Shown here piece after piece: positions 8,931-18,071 of a stretch of DNA of 64,000 nt (its first letter is position 1; every line of letters starts with the position of its first letter). The notes under the pieces are model-generated. The model had not been told where the DNA came from and ran no database searches. It worked only from the letters and a program-made list of their open reading frames with translations. The stretch is taken from the NCBI GenBank assembly GCA_949284445.1, contig CASDVP010000001.1, forward strand, positions 124,001 to 188,000. Reading direction: 5' to 3'. The position numbers and the translations under genes are program-made. This DNA is from an uncultured Bacillota bacterium (GTDB lineage: Bacteria; Bacillota_I; Bacilli_A; RFN20; CAG-288).

Positions 8931-10298
8931 TTAATCTGTCTTTTTAATTTTAGAAGTTAAAGTATCTATGGCGTTTTTTAAATTTGAATCATCTTGTAGA
9001 CCATCAACGATCGTTTGAACATTTGACATAACAGTAGTGTGATCTTTTCCAAATTCTCTTCCGATCACTTGATAAGGTAAAGATAAGAGATTTCTGCATA
9101 AATACATCGCGATTTTTCTCGCGTAGGCGATTTGAGAAGTTCTGACTTTGCTCTTCAATTGAGATTCGGTTAAAGAATAGTGTTCAGCAACGGTTTTGAT
9201 GATTTTATCCACGTCAATTTTACCGCTGTTAGCTCTTTTTCTTTCATCATCTTCAAAGACACCTTTAGTGAATTTTAAAGTGACTTTTCCTTCTGGTTTA
9301 TGAACAGTCACTGCGAATAGCAATTTAGTAAAAGCACCTTCTAATTCACGAACGTTTCGACTGTAATTCAAAGCTAAATATTCTAAAACATCATTATCAA
9401 AGAAATCTAAAGGTAAAGAATTCGCTTTGATCTTAAGCTTTAATATTTCGATCAAAGTTCCTTTATCCGGACAAGAGATTTGAATCGATAACCCACCTGA
9501 AAATCTTGATACCAATCTATCCTGTAATCCTTTTAATTCACTAGGCGATCTATCAGAAGTCAAAATGATCTGTTTATGTTGACTGACTAAAAGATTAAAA
9601 ACATTGAAGAACATGACTTGGGTATCTTCTTTACCAGCTAAAAACTGAATATCATCCACCATCAAAATATCGACAGTATTAAAAAAATCTTTTAAATTTT
9701 CGCTGTCTTTATTCCCTTTGATAAAACGAACAAATTCAGATATGAAATCATCTGTCGTGATGTATAAAACTTTGCTGTTAGGATATTTGTTTTTATATTC
9801 GTTACCGATAGCGTTGAGCAAATGAGTTTTACCTAAACCGGATTTAGAATATAAGAATATAGGATTGTTAGTACCAGGATTAGAGACTGCAAATAAAGAA
9901 GCGACATAGGCGTCTCTATTAGATGGACCAGTGACAAAATTATCAAATGTGTATTGGGGTTGAATATAGGAGTTTTTAAAGAATTTAGTCTCAGCTTGTT
10001 CAACCGCTTGTCTCTTTCTTGAATAGCTGACTTTATCGACGATTTCGATCTCATAATGCGTCTCAGTGATAGCGTCAAGCTCTTTGCTGAGCAGTGATAA
10101 ATAAGTCGTTTTTATGATGGTAGCAGTCGCTGATGATTCAGCCACAAATATCGCTTTGTTATTATCTAAACTTTTTAATTCAAAGATATCTTCATCAAAA
10201 AGGTTTTCGAAAAGACGAGGAGCGATCGAGTTAGATAGGCGTTCAAGTAATTTCTTATAGATATCTGCAATCTGACGATCTTTAGAAGTTTCAGGCAT
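8931..10298 (-). CDS. dnaA: Chromosomal replication initiator DnaA
   Basis: A 455-residue AAA+ initiator that binds DnaA boxes and melts oriC. Domain I occupies about residues 1-90. A Walker A motif lies at 151-158 (SKSGLGKT; the first Gly of the usual GxxGxGKT is Ser). Walker B is VDDIQFLAGK and sensor sequences are ILTSDRSP. The C-terminal DNA-binding domain carries the signature IGREFGKDHTTVMSN. The start ATG has a GAGGTG site four bases upstream and a TATAAT-like -10 lies near 10325-10330. Dense DnaA boxes upstream (10378-10774) suggest autoregulation. Length matches the family. Confidence 0.97.
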   Translation of the reverse strand: MPETSKDRQIADIYKKLLERLSNSIAPRLFENLFDEDIFELKSLDNNKAIFVAESSATATIIKTTYLSLLSKELDAITETHYEIEIVDKVSYSRKRQAVEQAETKFFKNSYIQPQYTFDNFVTGPSNRDAYVASLFAVSNPGTNNPIFLYSKSGLGKTHLLNAIGNEYKNKYPNSKVLYITTDDFISEFVRFIKGNKDSENLKDFFNTVDILMVDDIQFLAGKEDTQVMFFNVFNLLVSQHKQIILTSDRSPSELKGLQDRLVSRFSGGLSIQISCPDKGTLIEILKLKIKANSLPLDFFDNDVLEYLALNYSRNVRELEGAFTKLLFAVTVHKPEGKVTLKFTKGVFEDDERKRANSGKIDVDKIIKTVAEHYSLTESQLKSKVRTSQIAYARKIAMYLCRNLLSLPYQVIGREFGKDHTTVMSNVQTIVDGLQDDSNLKNAIDTLTSKIKKTD

Positions 10299-10377
10299 GA
10301 TTCACCTCGTTTAAAAGTAAGAAGATTATATAACAAAAATAAGATAAAAGAAGCTTTTATTTTATGGTTAAAAAAAG

Positions 10378-10774
10378 TTATCCACCATGTAAAAATCACA
10401 GTTTATTATTAGAAATAATTATAAAAATGTAGTTATCCACATACAGCTAATTGTGGATAAGTTGTGGATAACTTCCTTGTGGATAAATAAATTGTGGGTA
10501 TGTGGATAACTATCCACAACGAACGAAGTTATCAACAATCAAAAACACTCGATTTTATCGACATTTTTAGCCAAATCCACCGATTATATTTTGTATAATC
10601 CACCGCATGTGGATATTGCTAAAAGCGGTGGATAACCGGTGGATAACTATTTAAATTTATCCACAATCAGTTGTTTTATAAAAAAGTTTAATAACATATT
10701 GACAATGTTGAAGTTAAGTTTAAAAATAAGTCGATTGAAACAAAATTAAATAAAAAAACACCAGCGGTGGATAA
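10378..10774. other. oriC: Upstream oriC DnaA-box cluster
   Basis: Perfect TTATCCACA boxes (either strand) lie at 10433-10441, 10452-10460, 10463-10471, 10478-10486, 10501-10509 and 10657-10665. One-mismatch boxes lie at 10378-10386, 10510-10518, 10529-10537, 10608-10616, 10627-10635, 10638-10646 and 10766-10774. Fourteen-odd boxes in 400 bases is far above chance. The region is AT-rich, especially 10666-10760. It fills the non-coding gap between divergent dnaA and the plus-strand membrane gene. With the element at 8643-8848 it forms a bipartite origin flanking dnaA. The promoters of dnaA (minus) and of the 10908 gene (plus) also lie in this gap. Confidence 0.93.
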
Positions 10775-10907
10775 CTTTTACTGAAACCGATATGAACATT
10801 AATAACAGGTAGTAAATATATCATTCAAATTTTGATATAGTTTTTTAGTAATAATTGCTATATATATTTCTTATCTATATAATTTTCTTGCTTTTTGAGG
10901 TGAATAT

Positions 10908-11948
10908 ATGGAAGAAAATAAGAAAAACTCTGAAGAGAATGAAGTGTTTGTTCAAGCTGATAAAAGTCCATTAGATAAATATACGAGCAAAGGATGGGTG
11001 AAGAGTTTTATATTCGGAATCTTTTTAGGACTTGCTATTGTTGTTCCGGGAATCTCTGGTGCTGCTGTTGCCATCATCTTTAAGCTCTATGATAAATTGA
11101 TATATGCTTTCGCAAATATATTGAAACAATTCAAATCTTGTTTCATGTTTTTATTACCGATTGTTTTAGGATTGATAATCGGTTTCTTGGTAGGTTTCTT
11201 TGCAGTTCAACTACTTATTTCATTAGTCCCGTTCGGTATGATCTGTTTCTTTGCAGGATTGATGATCGGTGCTTTACCGAGCGTGTTTAAAGAAGTTAAA
11301 TCTGCAAAGATTAACACCAAAACCATCGTGTTATTTGTAGCTGGAATAATCATCCCTATCATCATCGGTCTCATCTCTGTTTTATTAGAAGATAACCCAA
11401 CTGGTTTTTATGGAGTGCAACTCGGAGAAGAGACTCTTACCGAAAATGGAGCTGTTGCTGAGAATTTGTTTGGTAACTTTCCTTGGTGGACATATGTGGT
11501 CAGCATACCTATCGGCTTTGCGTTAGGATTCACACAGGTTTTACCTGGGCTCAGCGCAACCGCATTTTTAATGATGATCGGATATTTTAGACCGTTAGTA
11601 GATACTGTTCATTTTTCTTATTTTGCTAAATACCCACAGATCTTTGCTATCTATTTTTTGATGGTCATCGGCATGATCGCTGGCTTTATTGTCACATCTA
11701 AAATATTAAATAAATTATTCAGCTGGAATCGCTTAGCTGTCTATAAAGTCATCATCGGTATGTCTGTCGGTTCTATCATCGGTATGTTCTTAAACCCAGA
11801 TGCTTATGGAATCTATTTGAGTTGGGGTAAAGGCTTTGATCAAACTTCGATGATTGTTGATGTCTCTATCGCTGCTCCTTTATTCATTGTTGGAATCATA
11901 GGCGCTTATCTATTAGTTAGATATGGAAACAAGCATCAGGTTGAGTAG
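10908..11948 (+). CDS. popT: DUF368 membrane protein, PopT-like polyprenyl-phosphate translocase
   Basis: A 346-residue multi-pass membrane protein with the DUF368 signature near the N-terminus (GIFLGLAIVVPGISGAAVAIIFKLYDKLI) and a matching half later (IGFALGFTQVLPGLSATAFLMMIGY), an inverted-repeat transporter layout. DUF368 proteins have been described as PopT, which recycle undecaprenyl phosphate across the membrane for wall synthesis. About eight to ten hydrophobic segments are visible. A cytoplasmic-looking charged N-terminus of about 28 residues precedes the first segment. The start has a GAGGTG site. It is divergent from dnaA across oriC and appears monocistronic. Family assignment is firm; function rests on family knowledge. 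Confidence 0.85.
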   Translation: MEENKKNSEENEVFVQADKSPLDKYTSKGWVKSFIFGIFLGLAIVVPGISGAAVAIIFKLYDKLIYAFANILKQFKSCFMFLLPIVLGLIIGFLVGFFAVQLLISLVPFGMICFFAGLMIGALPSVFKEVKSAKINTKTIVLFVAGIIIPIIIGLISVLLEDNPTGFYGVQLGEETLTENGAVAENLFGNFPWWTYVVSIPIGFALGFTQVLPGLSATAFLMMIGYFRPLVDTVHFSYFAKYPQIFAIYFLMVIGMIAGFIVTSKILNKLFSWNRLAVYKVIIGMSVGSIIGMFLNPDAYGIYLSWGKGFDQTSMIVDVSIAAPLFIVGIIGAYLLVRYGNKHQVE

Positions 11949-12061
11949 TTATAAAGTTTCTTACAATAAGTTTGTGTAGAAAAAAAGATATCAATATAAA
12001 AACGCATTGAATAGATATAAAAGTCTATTTATTATCATTAAAAATAAGTTTTTTGACTGAA

Positions 12062-12562
12062 TTATATCTCGATATTAATATCTGGTTTTGCGACTAAACT
12101 ATATAAAAAGTCAGTCAGATTTTCACAGTTTATATTTTCAGATGATAAAAATTTAACCAGCTGATTAGTCAACATTTCAGCATAAGCTTGCATCACTTCT
12201 TTCTTTGTTTCATCCATATGATAGTATTTCTCTAATTGTCCTGCTAAAAAGTTGATGGTTTTCTTTTTGGGAGAATTGTGATCGCTAGAGCTGAAAGAAT
12301 TGACTATCGATTTACGATATTTGTAGCAGAGTGAAACATAACTGGTTAAAAAATCATGTAAATTCTTTTCTTCAGGTATTTTAGAAAATATATAAGTGTC
12401 TAACGCTGAATTAAACAGATCATATTTATCGATGAAATATTTATAAAAAGTTTTCTTACAGACACCAGACGCAGCTAATATTTGAGTGACAAAAACACGA
12501 TCGATATTATTTGACTCAGTTAAATTGAAAATAGTTTGTTGTAAGTATTCTTTGATTTTCAT
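12062..12562 (-). CDS. TetR-family transcriptional regulator
   Basis: A 166-residue protein. The N-terminal 45 residues form a TetR helix-turn-helix (FVTQILAASGVCKKTFYKYFIDKYDLF), with the typical FYKYFxxKxxL ending of the recognition helix. The remainder is an all-helical ligand-binding or dimer domain with no recognisable ligand. Its ATG overlaps the stop of the upstream GH5 gene (TAATG), so the two are translationally coupled. It may regulate the glycan genes here. It ends close to the convergent popT gene, with only a weak hairpin in the gap. Confidence 0.8.
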   Translation of the reverse strand: MKIKEYLQQTIFNLTESNNIDRVFVTQILAASGVCKKTFYKYFIDKYDLFNSALDTYIFSKIPEEKNLHDFLTSYVSLCYKYRKSIVNSFSSSDHNSPKKKTINFLAGQLEKYYHMDETKKEVMQAYAEMLTNQLVKFLSSENINCENLTDFLYSLVAKPDINIEI

Positions 12563-14229
12563 TAATCCACTTCCTCAAAATAGATCTCTAAAGCTTTATC
12601 ACCAGTGATGTCATCAGCGTTGATCTGATCGCTGTATGACAAATAACGGCCTGCGTTATATGAACTAAAAACAAAGTATTCACCACGTTTATAAATATAA
12701 AATTTCTCCCATGTCGATGCTTCTAAGGAGTCGTTATCTATCGGGTTATCAGTGCTGCCAGTATTGCATCTCCAATATTTACCTTCACTAGTTCTTATGG
12801 AATATGTGCCGTCACCGTTATAGATAAGAGAGAAGATTTCAGCATCTGAATCCATCGTTAAATTTCCATCTTTAAAAACCAGATAACCATCATCGGTACA
12901 GATCCGGCAATTCATGTTTTCTAAATAATCAACAGGAGCTGCTAGTTTCTCTTGTGTGACGTTTTCTTTCATCACATCAAATAGAGTTTTATCAGAACTG
13001 AATCTATGAAGCGTTGCTTTAGAGGTGTCTACACCGCTCATCTTTTCTTTGATGGTATCGTAATCATCGAGATTCGGCTCGATTTTTTCAGGGTTTAAAT
13101 TATAGATACCCCATGCGCTAGAGCCATCGATTTTATATGTCCAAGAAGTATAATGCCAACCTTCTTCGTTATATCTTCGCATGACATAGTTCCATGTTTC
13201 TTCATCTTCATAACAATTGAATTCACCCATATAATTGGGAACTTTATAATCAGCTTTTTTAGCGCCTGCAAATTTATTGTTATAAGATTGAGCTTGTTGA
13301 GTTATAGCTGTTCCCGAGCTAGTGCCAGCATAATTGTGATAAGAATACATGCAGTTTTCCCATCCGTAATCGCTAGGATCGGGTAAATTTACTGCATCCC
13401 AACAGCTTTCAAAGATGATGATTCTGTCTTGATCGATCTCTCTTATGCTTTTATATATGCGATCAAAGACTTTCCAGTGCCTTTCACTGGTTACACCAGC
13501 TAACTCACCAGGTTCATTTAAAATATCAAAAGCTGCGATAGTAGGATCCCCTAAATAATGTTCTGTTAATGCATCCCACAGATCGATAGTCTTTTGTATT
13601 TTTTCTTCATTAGTATAAAAATCGATATCTTCGATATTATCGATTATTTGACCGCTGTGATCTTTACCGTTTTGTGATCCGTATGCTCCGTGTAAATCTA
13701 AAATTATATAAAGATTATGTTCTTTTGCTTGGCTGACAAAATTATCTAATTGAGAGAAGTCATATTTACCATCGATATCGACGTTCATATATGTGAATGG
13801 TAAACGGATGACGTTCATTCCCATATCAACGATGTTTTGAAAATCTACTTCTTTCCAAAAATATGAGCGGTATAAAGCCCATAGCTCTTGCATCGTTTGT
13901 GCACCAAAACGTTCTGTAAAAATATCACTGATGCGCTTATGATCTAAATAAGGACCGACTTGGTTGACAAAAGGAGCCATCCACTGTTCGATGAGTAAAT
14001 AATCGCCAGCGTTGACACCTCTTAAATAAACTGTTTCTCCAGTACCTGATTGGTTTTTGACTAATTCACCATCAACTTTTAAATAATCATCTTCGGTGAT
14101 AACACCGTCTTCACTTGGCTTTATTGAACTTATCGTAGTAGAACTGGGGGGGGAAGTAGAATTAGAAACCGCCGGTTCACAAGATGTTAATAAAAGCGGT
14201 AATACAAACCATAAAAATTTTTTCTTCAT
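12562..14229 (-). CDS. GH5 endoglucanase lipoprotein with C-terminal fascin-like beta-trefoil
   Basis: A 555-residue lipoprotein (lipobox LLTSC, Cys17) followed by a Ser/Thr linker. The glycoside hydrolase family 5 barrel spans about residues 50-400, with start motif YLRGVN, IRLPFTY, LDLHGAYGSQNG, acid/base Glu239 in FDILNEPGE, YSYHNY and nucleophile Glu336 in NYMGEFNCYE. Residues about 425-555 (TDDGYLVFKDGNLTMDS, EGKYWRCN, AGRYLSYSD) look like a fascin-type beta-trefoil that probably binds carbohydrate. It is expected to cut beta-glucans outside the cell. It forms an operon with the TetR gene and is divergent from the GH3 gene across CRE-like sites. Confidence 0.88.
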   Translation of the reverse strand: MKKKFLWFVLPLLLTSCEPAVSNSTSPPSSTTISSIKPSEDGVITEDDYLKVDGELVKNQSGTGETVYLRGVNAGDYLLIEQWMAPFVNQVGPYLDHKRISDIFTERFGAQTMQELWALYRSYFWKEVDFQNIVDMGMNVIRLPFTYMNVDIDGKYDFSQLDNFVSQAKEHNLYIILDLHGAYGSQNGKDHSGQIIDNIEDIDFYTNEEKIQKTIDLWDALTEHYLGDPTIAAFDILNEPGELAGVTSERHWKVFDRIYKSIREIDQDRIIIFESCWDAVNLPDPSDYGWENCMYSYHNYAGTSSGTAITQQAQSYNNKFAGAKKADYKVPNYMGEFNCYEDEETWNYVMRRYNEEGWHYTSWTYKIDGSSAWGIYNLNPEKIEPNLDDYDTIKEKMSGVDTSKATLHRFSSDKTLFDVMKENVTQEKLAAPVDYLENMNCRICTDDGYLVFKDGNLTMDSDAEIFSLIYNGDGTYSIRTSEGKYWRCNTGSTDNPIDNDSLEASTWEKFYIYKRGEYFVFSSYNAGRYLSYSDQINADDITGDKALEIYFEEVD

Positions 14230-14517
14230 AATTTCGATACCCTTTTCCTTTATATGATAAATATTACTGATAGGAGTTTCAAATAAGTCAGCACCTAATC
14301 CTTGATATATAAATACAAAAGCAAGTGATATGTTTACTTCTTTAATTTAGGTATTTCTTTATCAGTGACTTTGGTCTTCATATCTATGAGATGACTGATT
14401 TTATCCTCCTACAACAAACATGTTCGCTGGTTTGTTAACAAAAAGTCATTCACATAACAAAACGAAGAAAGTTGATGATTTTGAATGCTAATAAAACGCC
14501 TTTTAGATGAGATTATT

Positions 14518-14595
14518 CAAACGTTTGTTTTAGTCACATCTAATATATTTTGACTAATTTTGAAAGAAAAAGAAGACAAAATGTAAGCGCTTATA
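14518..14595. promoter_or_regulatory. CRE/LacI-type operators between GH5 and GH3
   Basis: CAAACGTTTG at 14518-14527 is a perfect palindrome with a central CG. TGTAAGCGCTTATA at 14582-14595 is a good catabolite-responsive element. Both lie in the 14230-14706 gap between the divergent GH5 and GH3 genes. Only AT-rich promoter-like sequence is otherwise visible there. The likely binders are CcpA or a glycan-specific LacI-family repressor; neither is encoded in this window. Confidence 0.6.
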
Positions 14596-14706
14596 AAAAG
14601 AGTAGAAAATTTACCACTATTTTAAAAAAGTGTCTCTTTAAAACCATTATTATAAGCAACTAAAATTTTCATAGGAAAAGTAGAACACTAAAAAAGGAGC
14701 TTTAGT

Positions 14707-17700
14707 ATGAAAGTTAAAAAAGTTCTATCGATCGTAGGCATCTCTGCGATTATGGCGGTTGTTCTAGCAGTTAATATCGCCTGTGGTATTCTTGCTGATC
14801 AAATCAATACCTGGGTGGTAGGTGTCGATGTTCATGTTGATAAAGACACATTAACTAACACTGCTCAAGGTAACAGAGAGCTTGCCGAACAAGTAGTTAA
14901 AGAAGGATCTGTTTTAGTTCAAAACAACGATGATGTTATCCCTCTTGATAAAGAAACGGATAACAAAGTCAATGTTTTCGGTTGGGCTAGCACAGCTTGG
15001 GTGATTGGCGGCTCTGGTTCTGGTCAAGTTAAAAACTCTTCAGGAAACACTTATAAAGCTGATACGGATTTCTTAAAAGCTCTCGAAGATTATCATATCG
15101 AATACAACACTGAGCTCACAGATATGTATCGTAATTTCAAATCTGAAAGAGATTATGCTGGTTCAGGTTCATTACATTCTGGTGCAGAGCAATTCACTCG
15201 TCTTTTCGAACCTAGCATCAATGATACTAATTACTATTCTGAAGAGTTATTAGCTAATGCTGAAGAATTTTCAGATACTGCCATCGTTGTTTTAGGAAGA
15301 ACTGGCGGTGAAAGTAATGATGAGCCTAGAATCCAATATAAACAAACCACTAAAAACGGTGGTATTGACGAAGATACAAGCAGAACATATCTTCAAATTT
15401 CAACAGAGGAAGAAGAGTTATTAAGTTATGTTGGTGCTACTTACGATAAAGTAGTCGTACTTATCAATTCCACCAACGCTATGCAACTCGATTTCTTAAA
15501 AACCATTGATGGTTTAGATGCGTGTTTTGTAGTCGGTGGTACTGGTGTTGATGGCGCTTCCGCTATTCCTGAATTACTTTATGGTGATGTTGCACCTAGT
15601 GGCAGATTAACAGATACCTATCCATACGATCATGCTTCCGATCCTTCATTTGCGATATCTGGTGAAGCTGGTTCTGGCGCTTATACTAATGGTAAAGGCT
15701 TATATCCGTATGATGGAACAACTTGTGGCAACTTCGAACCTGCACGACCTTATACGCAAGTCTCTTATATGGATTATTCTGAAGGTATCTATGTCGGTTA
15801 TAGATATTATGAAACCGCCGATGCTGAAGGATACTTTGATGATATCGAAAATGAATATGGCAAAGGTTATGCTGGTGTTGTTCAATATCCGTTCGGATAT
15901 GGTTTATCAACGACAACCTTCAGTCATGAGATCATGAGTGTCAGTGTTCCTGAAGGAACAGCCTTAACTGCTGATAGTGAAATCACAATCTCAATCAATG
16001 TTAAAAACACCGGTGATGTTCCTGGTATGGAAGTCGTTCAACTTTACTACACACCTCAATATTATGCTGGTGGTATCGAAAAGAGTGCGATCAATTTAGC
16101 TGATTTTGCTAAAACCACATTATTACAACCTGGCGATGAAGCAGGCATTACTTTAACTGTTAAAGCTAGAGATATGGCTTCTTATGATTATAATGATGCC
16201 AATCAAAACGATCATGAAGGTTATGAATTAGAGCATGGCTCTTATCAATTGAAATTGATGGCTAACTCTCATGATGCTTTAACATTAAGCACAGAAAGTG
16301 GTATTGGTTATAATAGCCCAACATTAACCTATAATGTTGATAAAGACATCTTCTATGATACTGATGAATATTCTGGTAATGAAATCTACAATCATTTCAC
16401 CGGTTCTTCTGCTGAAGATGGCATTTCTATCGATGGTTCTGGTACTGGTCAAAACATCAATTTTATGAGCAGAGTCGACTTCCCTGAAAGCTTCCCATAT
16501 GAAAGACCTGAAGATCGAGCTATACCTGATAGTGTTAAAGAATTAAATTTATTCACAAGAGATCAAGCAAACGCTTGGGTTTCAGATAATAGTGATGTTG
16601 AAATGCCGACCACTGGTGCTGGAGGAGATATCAGTATTTGGGATTCTTCAAAAAATACCTACACAGAAGCAGGTGAAACATTAGCACAACCTGAAAACTT
16701 TGATGATCCTTTATGGGATGAGGTTTTAGATCAGGTTTCAATCTCTGAAATGAGAAATCTCACTTTGCACGGTTATACTAAAACTGCTGCTATCGATTCT
16801 ATCGGCAAACCTTCTACTCGTGATTTAGATGGTCCTAACCAAGTGGGATCTTTTGCAAGCACAAACAATGTCACCACTGGTTTCCCGATGGAAACTGTTG
16901 TTGCTCAAACTTTCAATAAGCAATTAGCATTTGATGTCGGTGTCGGTTTAGGACGTGATGCTAACAATAATGGTATCAAAGGCTTATATGGTCCTGCTGC
17001 TAATATTCATCGTTCACCATACTGCGGTAGAAACTATGAATATTATTCAGAAGATCCTTATCTTTCTGGTATCATGGCTGCTAATACTATCAAAGGTTTG
17101 AAAAATGCCGGTGTCTTCTGCTATATGAAACACTTTGTTCTTTATGAAGCAGAATCTAACAGAGATGGTATGTATACTTGGCTTACCGAACAAGCTTTAA
17201 GAGAAATCTATCTTGAGCCATTCCATATCGCAATTAACGAAGGTGGTTTAACTGGTTTGATGTCTTCTTATGGTAGAGTTGGTGCGGTTTGGACTGGTGG
17301 TTCCACTGCTTTATTGACTGGCTTACTAAGAGATGAGTGGGACTTCAAAGGTGCAGTCATCACAGACTATGCTGATCATCATCAATATATGGATGGTGAT
17401 TTGATGATCAAAGCTGGCGGTGATTTGTATATGGATGGTTGGGCTGATAATGGCTCATATGATTATTTTGGTAGTAATCCAGCCCCATTCGTTGATAAAT
17501 TACGTTTGGCTACTAAACATATCGTCTACATGTTCTTAAATGCTGAATACACTCGTTTACATCCTGTTGAATCTTCAGTCATTCAAGAAACTTATGTCAC
17601 AACTCCAAGATTCCCATGGTGGATTCCTGTTTTAGTCGCAGTTGATGTCATCGCAGTTGGCGGTTGTGGTTTCTGGGCGTTCACATTGATCAGAGGCGAC

Positions 17701-17742
17701 AAGAAGAAAAAGAAAGCTGAAGCTGAACAAACCCAAAACTAA
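14707..17742 (+). CDS. Membrane-anchored GH3 beta-glucosidase with permuted domain order
   Basis: A 1011-residue GH3 enzyme whose domains are circularly permuted. The GH3 C-terminal sandwich comes first (LAEQVVKEGSVLVQN, VNVFGWAST, PFGYGLSTTTFSHE), then a fibronectin-III-like domain, then the catalytic (alpha/beta)8 barrel at about residues 640-950. The barrel holds GLYGPAANIHRSPYCGRNYEYYSEDP, MKHFVLYEAESNR and the nucleophile Asp887 in GAVITDYADHH. Permuted GH3 beta-glucosidases are known from rumen Firmicutes. A hydrophobic segment (about residues 7-27) at the N-terminus and another (about 968-990) followed by KKKKK at the C-terminus suggest anchoring at both ends. RBS AAAGGAG precedes the ATG. 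A terminator follows. Confidence 0.88.
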   Translation: MKVKKVLSIVGISAIMAVVLAVNIACGILADQINTWVVGVDVHVDKDTLTNTAQGNRELAEQVVKEGSVLVQNNDDVIPLDKETDNKVNVFGWASTAWVIGGSGSGQVKNSSGNTYKADTDFLKALEDYHIEYNTELTDMYRNFKSERDYAGSGSLHSGAEQFTRLFEPSINDTNYYSEELLANAEEFSDTAIVVLGRTGGESNDEPRIQYKQTTKNGGIDEDTSRTYLQISTEEEELLSYVGATYDKVVVLINSTNAMQLDFLKTIDGLDACFVVGGTGVDGASAIPELLYGDVAPSGRLTDTYPYDHASDPSFAISGEAGSGAYTNGKGLYPYDGTTCGNFEPARPYTQVSYMDYSEGIYVGYRYYETADAEGYFDDIENEYGKGYAGVVQYPFGYGLSTTTFSHEIMSVSVPEGTALTADSEITISINVKNTGDVPGMEVVQLYYTPQYYAGGIEKSAINLADFAKTTLLQPGDEAGITLTVKARDMASYDYNDANQNDHEGYELEHGSYQLKLMANSHDALTLSTESGIGYNSPTLTYNVDKDIFYDTDEYSGNEIYNHFTGSSAEDGISIDGSGTGQNINFMSRVDFPESFPYERPEDRAIPDSVKELNLFTRDQANAWVSDNSDVEMPTTGAGGDISIWDSSKNTYTEAGETLAQPENFDDPLWDEVLDQVSISEMRNLTLHGYTKTAAIDSIGKPSTRDLDGPNQVGSFASTNNVTTGFPMETVVAQTFNKQLAFDVGVGLGRDANNNGIKGLYGPAANIHRSPYCGRNYEYYSEDPYLSGIMAANTIKGLKNAGVFCYMKHFVLYEAESNRDGMYTWLTEQALREIYLEPFHIAINEGGLTGLMSSYGRVGAVWTGGSTALLTGLLRDEWDFKGAVITDYADHHQYMDGDLMIKAGGDLYMDGWADNGSYDYFGSNPAPFVDKLRLATKHIVYMFLNAEYTRLHPVESSVIQETYVTTPRFPWWIPVLVAVDVIAVGGCGFWAFTLIRGDKKKKKAEAEQTQN

Positions 17743-17764
17743 AATTTAAATCAGATTTAGTTAC

Positions 17765-17805
17765 AAAAGCTGTAGTGATTCTAACCAGAAAAGCTACAGC
17801 TTTTT
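17765..17805 (+). terminator. Terminator after the GH3 gene
   Basis: An 11-bp stem (AAAAGCTGTAG paired with CTACAGCTTTT) with an 18-base loop ends in a short T-run, 22 bases beyond the GH3 stop. Confidence 0.75.
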
Positions 17806-17833
17806 ATGTATATAAAAAATAAAAATTTCAATG

Positions 17834-17847
17834 TGAAAGCGTTTAAA
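17834..17847. promoter_or_regulatory. CRE-like site upstream of the 18072 lipoprotein gene
   Basis: TGAAAGCGTTTAAA fits the catabolite-responsive element pattern. It lies about 240 bases before the lipoprotein gene, in the 17743-18071 gap that otherwise holds the GH3 terminator and AT-rich promoter-like sequence. It suggests the three glycan-region genes share carbon catabolite control. Confidence 0.5.
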
Positions 17848-18071
17848 AATAATATCTAAATATATATAAAAATAGTTTTTATTTTAAAACTAAACTGAGT
17901 TTAAAAGTACCTATACTTATAGATGTTTTATAATTAGCAATTTAATATTTTCACCCAAAATAACTAAATGGTGAAAATATAACACATTAAATAAAATTCG
18001 TGGATTGAAAGAAAAATTAATCGATTAAATAATAGAAAGGGGTTTCAATATACCCGAAAGGAGATTTTATC

